DNA of 34,765 nucleotides from JBMNCR01 sp049366695 (GTDB lineage: Bacteria > Bacillota > Clostridia > Eubacteriales > Alkalibacteraceae). Numbering within the stretch: position 1 is the first letter of the stretch; each line of letters starts with the position of its first letter. Location: positions 1-34,765 of the forward strand of contig JBMNCR010000024.1 in the NCBI GenBank assembly GCA_049366695.1, given 5' to 3'. The position numbers and the translations under genes are program-made. The notes under the pieces are model-generated. The model worked only from the letters and a program-made list of their open reading frames with translations, made no database searches and was not told where the DNA came from. Below are positions 30,452-34,765 of this stretch, in pieces.

Positions 30452-32035
30452 ATGAAGCATTTAATTTTAGGTACAATACCTAGTACAGTAATAACTTTAT
30501 TAATAGCATTACTTATTTTACCAGTACTCAACTTAAGATTTGTAGGATTTATTATCCTTACAATCATATTTGCGGCAGTTTTAATAGTGGTTGGTTTTAT
30601 AAGCAAAAACAAGAGACAAAACAAATATCTTTTAAGTAAAATCGGAGGGGTTATTCTATTACTTGCCACTTCATATTTAATAATAGCTACGATTTCATCT
30701 TCTGCAATATTTAGATCAGATACAAAACAGACAATGCTCGATATTGAGGAAGTAGTATTTGATGAAACCTTACCAAATGTAGATATGGATAACCTTATAA
30801 TATGGGATGAATCTGATGCTATTAGATTTGGTGAAAAGTTAATTACAGAAAAAGATCCGTCTCTAGGTTCTATGTATTCAATTTCCGAAAAGTATGGAAC
30901 ACTTTCTGCTATAGATGGAAAACCATATTGGTTATTTCCTCTCGAACATTCAGGCTTTTTTAAATACATAAAAAACAAAACTATTCCAGGCTATATAAAA
31001 GTTAATGCAACAACAGGAAAAGCTGAATTTATTGAAAATGAATTTACAGTGGCACCCTCAGCTTTCTTTAGCAATGATCTTAAGCGTGTAATATATTCAA
31101 AATATAAAAATGTCGGCCTTACTGATTACTCTTTCGAAGAAGATTTAGAAGGCAATCCTAGATGGGTAATTACCGCTTATACACATAAAACTGGGATTTC
31201 CACAACAGAAGTAACAGGTGTAATTATTGTAAATCCAATGACTAAAGAAATAGAATTTTACAATATAGGTGAGCAACCAGAATGGGTAGATAGAGTTTCA
31301 TCAAAAGACATATTTTTTGAACATTTAGATGATTGGGGAAAATATATTAACGGGTGGTGGAATCCGTCTGATACAGGGAAGCTTAAAAATACAGACGGTA
31401 TTGGATATGTTTTTAAAGATGGCAATGTATATTTCTACTCTGGCATAACATCATATGGAGGAGATGAAGCAACAACAGGATTTTTAATATATAATCCTCG
31501 TACATGCAAAGCTCAATATAACAGAATATCAGGTTCAACGGAGCAAAGGGCAATGGGTTTAATGGAAGAACTTGTTCAAAATGCAGGATATACAGCTAAA
31601 TATCCTTATCTTATCAATATTAATGGTGAGGCCACATATCTTTCAACACTTAAAGGAGATAGTGGCAATGTAGTAGGTTATGCCTTATCTTCTGTAAAAA
31701 ATTATAGAGCAGTTGCATGGGGAAATACTCTAAGAGAAGCACAAACTGAATATAATCGAATTTTAATTGTTGAGGGAAGTATCGATAATACTATTAGTGA
31801 TCAATATGATTCACTGGAAGAAAGCTACGGCATAGTTTCTAGAACAGGTATTTTAAAAGACGGATATTTCCTTATAAAAATAGAAAACAATGATATGCTT
31901 TTTGTAGTCTCCGCTGATCAATATCCATCTGTTGCACTTACTGAAAAAGGTGATACAGTTCTTATTACATATCTTAAAACTGAAGAAACAAATAAAATAG
32001 ATGCTTTTGGTTTTGAAAACAATTCTATTAAATGA
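30452..32035 (+). CDS. Membrane-anchored protein of unknown function
   Basis: I do not recognise this 527-residue protein. Three hydrophobic segments at about 7-27, 30-50 and 62-84 are followed by a large soluble domain (85-527), which should lie outside the cell. The domain contains repeated pieces of the type GYIKVNATTGKAEFIE (about 180-195) and GVIIVNPMTKEIEFY (about 256-270), resembling PepSY-like beta hairpins, and aromatic patches such as NGWWNPSDTG. GAGGACA precedes the ATG at normal distance. It is monocistronic, between the GntR pair and a c-di-GMP enzyme. Large proteins of this plan in Clostridia may act at the cell wall, but there is no catalytic motif to support it. Confidence 0.8.
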   Translation: MKHLILGTIPSTVITLLIALLILPVLNLRFVGFIILTIIFAAVLIVVGFISKNKRQNKYLLSKIGGVILLLATSYLIIATISSSAIFRSDTKQTMLDIEEVVFDETLPNVDMDNLIIWDESDAIRFGEKLITEKDPSLGSMYSISEKYGTLSAIDGKPYWLFPLEHSGFFKYIKNKTIPGYIKVNATTGKAEFIENEFTVAPSAFFSNDLKRVIYSKYKNVGLTDYSFEEDLEGNPRWVITAYTHKTGISTTEVTGVIIVNPMTKEIEFYNIGEQPEWVDRVSSKDIFFEHLDDWGKYINGWWNPSDTGKLKNTDGIGYVFKDGNVYFYSGITSYGGDEATTGFLIYNPRTCKAQYNRISGSTEQRAMGLMEELVQNAGYTAKYPYLININGEATYLSTLKGDSGNVVGYALSSVKNYRAVAWGNTLREAQTEYNRILIVEGSIDNTISDQYDSLEESYGIVSRTGILKDGYFLIKIENNDMLFVVSADQYPSVALTEKGDTVLITYLKTEETNKIDAFGFENNSIK

Positions 32036-32140
32036 CTTTAAGGATATTGTCAAATACAATAGTTTGCACTATGTTGTATAATTGTAGTTTAAATATATAT
32101 ACTTTAATAACAATATTAAGACACTAAATAGATTGGAATT

Positions 32141-32173
32141 ACTATCACCACTTATATATTTTGTGGTGATAGT
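32141..32173. repeat. Perfect inverted repeat upstream of the HD-GYP gene
   Basis: ACTATCACCAC (32141-32151) and GTGGTGATAGT (32163-32173) form an 11-bp perfect stem with an 11-nt loop. GTGATAGT appears again at 32184. No T tract follows, so it is a poor terminator. It is the only clear feature in the gap 32036-32342 apart from AT-rich promoter-like sequence near 32260-32275. Confidence 0.45.
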
Positions 32174-32342
32174 AAACAATACCGTGATAGTTCCCACTAT
32201 TACACCGTGCTTCAAACTTTCCAGTTAAATTACATAAAAGGGTAATTAAACAAAAAAAACTTTATATAATATAATTTCCATATTATAATAATATTAAGTT
32301 TTAAAATATCTATAAAAAAATATTAAATTTTACGGAGTATAT

Positions 32343-34352
32343 ATGATCAAAATTCAAAGCATTTCAGGTATTATTAAAAAAATCAGTGAGTCAAATGATG
32401 AAGTGTTAATATTGAAATACGAAAATATTATGGCTAGCATGTTTGGTTCTAACGTATTTCTTTTAGGTTCATTAGTAAGTTTTGTAACACGTTACTTTGT
32501 TCTTCATGAGAGTATAAATAAATGTCTAATTGATAGTCTTTTTTTATTTGCTTTTTCAGTTCTCTTTAGATTAAATTCTAAAATAATAAAAAATGAAAAA
32601 ATAAAATCACATATTATTTCTGTGCTTTTTTCAGCAGTATTAGTTTTCTTGGTAATACGATTATATTATTTAATCGGCACTACCGTATGGACTGTATCGA
32701 TTATTTTTATAATGATATCAATGTTACGTATAAAAAGAAGTATGTTAATTATACTTGCAGTTACAATTTTTTCTTTAGGAATGTATGTTTGGTATAAATC
32801 TGATAGTTTTCACATGGGAACGATTTATTATATTTCACAAACAATTGCTTTTGCAGTTTTATTCATTATTACTGGATATGTTCATAAAATTATTATTAAT
32901 AGATTTAAAAAAATATATGAACAATATCAATATATTTTTACATCAGAAGAAAAATTATACTTAACATTAAGATCAGTAGGTGATGGGGTAATTGCAGTAG
33001 ATAGCAAGAGTAGAGTAAATTTTATGAACCCAATTGCAGAACAATTAACAGGATGGAATCAAGAAGAAGCCTATGGCAAATCATTTGAAACTGTATTTAA
33101 AATAATTAACGAATATTCAAGAGAAAAGATTGAAAGTCCCATTCAAAAAGTATTTGAAATCGAAGACACAGTAGAATTAGCAAATCATACAATTTTAATT
33201 TCAAAAGATGGGTCTGAGAGGGCTATTGAGGACACGGCAGCACCAATTAAGGATAGATTTGGTAAAATAATGGGTGTAGTACTAGTATTTAGAGATTTTA
33301 GTGATAAAAAAGCAAAACGAAGACAAATTGAATATTTAAGTTATCATGATCAATTAACCGGTTTATATAACAGAAGATTTTTTGAAGAAGAATTAAAACG
33401 ATTAGATACAAGAAGTAATCTACCGCTTTCTATTATATTTGCAGATGTAAATGGGCTAAAAACTATAAATGATGCATTTGGTCATCAATACGGTGATCAA
33501 CTTATTGAACAAGTTGCAAATGTGCTGAAAAATGAATGTAGTCTAGAAGATAAAATATCAAGAACTGGCGGAGACGAATTCATCATATTACTTCCAAAAA
33601 CCAATGCTGATAATGCACAAAAATTAGTGAAAGAATTCAAAGAAAAAATAAAACAAAAAAAGATTATGAATATTAATATATCAGTTTCATTTGGACGAGA
33701 TACAAAAAATATGGAAAATCAGTCTATAGGAAATGTTTTAAAAAATGCCGAAGATAACATGTATAAAAAGAAATTTTTGTATAGTTCTAGTAAAAGAAGT
33801 GCTGTAATTAAATCCATTCTTAATACTCTACATATTAAAAGTCCCAGAGAAGAAGCACATTCAAAAAGAGTAAGTATTATATGTGAGAATATTGGTAAAG
33901 CCTATAACTTAAGTGATGATGATCTTAAAGAACTTAGAATAGCAGGAGAATTACATGATATAGGAAAAATAGCTATAGATGAAGTAATATTGAATAAACC
34001 AGGTAAATTAACAGAGGTTGAATGGAGACAAATACATCTGCATTCAGAAACAGGATATCGTTTATTAGGTACTTCAAGTGAATACTATAATATTGCTGAG
34101 TATGTACTTTCACACCATGAAAGATGGGACGGCAAGGGTTATCCAAAAGGATTAAAAGGTAACAATATTCCTTGGAAATCAAGAATTATAAGTATTGCTG
34201 ATACATATGATGCGATGACTCGTGATCGACCTTATAGAAAAGCCATTAGTAAAGAAGACGCCGTAGTAGAAATCAAGAAAAATGCAGGTACTCAATTTGA
34301 TCCAGATATCACAAGAGTATTTGTCGAGAGAGTTTTAGGTTTTTCATGGTAA
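32343..34352 (+). CDS. Membrane sensor with PAS, GGDEF and HD-GYP domains
   Basis: The 669-residue protein has about six membrane segments (35-180), a PAS domain (about 200-320, SVGDGVIAVDSKSRVNFMN), a GGDEF domain (about 330-480) and an HD-GYP domain (about 485-665). The cyclase site is intact: LTGLYNRR near 338 and GGDEF at 409-413. No RxxD inhibitory site is seen before it. The HD-GYP set is also intact: LHDIGK (537-542), HHERWDGKGYP (591-601), DTYDAMT (620-626) and AGTQFDP (648-654). It can in principle both make and hydrolyse c-di-GMP, with the PAS and membrane parts choosing. HD-GYP enzymes usually give GMP. GGAG precedes the ATG. It is monocistronic. Confidence 0.93.
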   Translation: MIKIQSISGIIKKISESNDEVLILKYENIMASMFGSNVFLLGSLVSFVTRYFVLHESINKCLIDSLFLFAFSVLFRLNSKIIKNEKIKSHIISVLFSAVLVFLVIRLYYLIGTTVWTVSIIFIMISMLRIKRSMLIILAVTIFSLGMYVWYKSDSFHMGTIYYISQTIAFAVLFIITGYVHKIIINRFKKIYEQYQYIFTSEEKLYLTLRSVGDGVIAVDSKSRVNFMNPIAEQLTGWNQEEAYGKSFETVFKIINEYSREKIESPIQKVFEIEDTVELANHTILISKDGSERAIEDTAAPIKDRFGKIMGVVLVFRDFSDKKAKRRQIEYLSYHDQLTGLYNRRFFEEELKRLDTRSNLPLSIIFADVNGLKTINDAFGHQYGDQLIEQVANVLKNECSLEDKISRTGGDEFIILLPKTNADNAQKLVKEFKEKIKQKKIMNINISVSFGRDTKNMENQSIGNVLKNAEDNMYKKKFLYSSSKRSAVIKSILNTLHIKSPREEAHSKRVSIICENIGKAYNLSDDDLKELRIAGELHDIGKIAIDEVILNKPGKLTEVEWRQIHLHSETGYRLLGTSSEYYNIAEYVLSHHERWDGKGYPKGLKGNNIPWKSRIISIADTYDAMTRDRPYRKAISKEDAVVEIKKNAGTQFDPDITRVFVERVLGFSW

Positions 34353-34765
34353 TTTAATTTGAATGTTTTACCTTAAAAAGATAATATTAAATATATATAT
34401 ACGTTCATTAGGTTTTTGTTCAAAGAAAATTTACTAATGTTTTCTTGAAAACATTACACTTAAACCCATATAATCAGTTTAATCTGTTTCATATTTAATT
34501 CTTTTGATTTTATGAGCAATATCAATTAGATTGGTATTATAGCGACATTATTAATTGACAAATTTTCTACGTTAGCTACATATTGATATTTGTTTTAAAA
34601 TGGCATATTTTTTTTACTTAAATCTACAGTTTAGGTTTTATAATAATAAATAATATAATTTCTCATTCGTGTCACTTTTAGTTATACTAGTATAAATTAT
34701 TTGGTGAATGTTATCAATCTGGATTAATGTAAAATAGTTTAAGTAGAATATGAGTATAAATTCCT
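34353..34765. other. Non-coding right end, with a 22-bp palindrome
   Basis: No gene is seen in the last 413 bp on either strand. TAATGTTTTC (34435-34444) and GAAAACATTA (34447-34456) make a near-continuous palindrome. AAGAAAA at 34424 can alternatively pair with TTTTCTT. No T tract follows. It may end the HD-GYP transcript. Confidence 0.4.

Noticed and set aside
30397..30978. Minus-strand 193-codon frame
   Set aside because: Antisense to the N-terminal part of the membrane-anchored protein; its hydrophobic stretches mirror the real membrane segments.
32184..32342. A second c-di-GMP riboswitch before the GGDEF/HD-GYP gene
   Set aside because: None of the GEMM-I conserved blocks is present and no terminator precedes the start.
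1..34765. CRISPR arrays, tRNA or rRNA genes, prophage, complete insertion sequences
   Set aside because: No regularly spaced repeats, T-loop motifs, rRNA-like GC-rich stretches, or transposase/integrase/phage genes were seen on either strand.

Overview
The window is AT-rich DNA from an anaerobic Firmicute, most likely a member of the Clostridia (inference; the genus cannot be read from the sequence). The grounds are strong AGGAGG-type ribosome binding sites, consensus TTGACA-N17-TATAAT promoters, a CIRCE/HrcA heat-shock operator, a GEMM-I cyclic-di-GMP riboswitch, cobamide-dependent methyltransferase genes, an Mrp/NifX iron-sulfur-type operon and several GntR and RpiR regulators. No rRNA, tRNA, CRISPR array, prophage or complete insertion sequence was seen. 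No gene is visibly cut by either window edge.

Layout. 1-1836: a consensus promoter, a c-di-GMP-I riboswitch with terminator, and an EAL phosphodiesterase with a degenerate GGDEF domain. 1876-4932: a SAM methyltransferase and htpG, the latter behind a perfect CIRCE element. 5121-8073: a deoC-like aldolase plus short-chain dehydrogenase operon, divergent from a GntR/UTRA regulator whose mRNA leader looks structured. 8200-11981: a secreted flavinylated fumarate-reductase-like lipoprotein and two tandem RpiR regulators; a 12-bp dyad within a longer repeat occurs twice between them. 12244-16568: an RND efflux pump with a large coiled-coil insertion and its TetR repressor, with a perfect dyad operator at the promoter. 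16855-18918: a DUF4153-like membrane protein with a perfect hairpin between Shine-Dalgarno and start codon, and a 53-residue zinc-ribbon protein. 19219-21431: an mrp-nifX-nifX-fur operon with two matching dyads at its promoter. 21698-25239: an Lgt-family protein, a DJ-1/PfpI protein, an unknown protein, an inverted-repeat element, an HD-domain protein and an overlapping 49-residue gene. 25330-30040: a corrinoid/UroD methyltransferase divergon. 30452-34352: an unknown membrane-anchored protein and a PAS-GGDEF-HD-GYP protein.

The most distinctive locus is 25330-30040. A corrinoid protein and a UroD-type methyltransferase are transcribed leftward from a perfect consensus promoter. A 16-6-16 bp perfect inverted repeat lies just downstream of that promoter. 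Rightward, a second corrinoid protein is joined to two GntR/UTRA regulators. No other methyltransferase is present, so the second corrinoid protein may be a sensor or an accessory acceptor. Downstream of the methyltransferase are a tiny coupled ORF with an in-frame TGA and a decayed MFS transporter.

The two ends of the window both carry c-di-GMP enzymes. The left one is itself under a c-di-GMP riboswitch whose architecture predicts an OFF switch, which would make a positive-feedback loop. Start codons were moved where a Shine-Dalgarno fixed a better one; three such genes use TTG or GTG.
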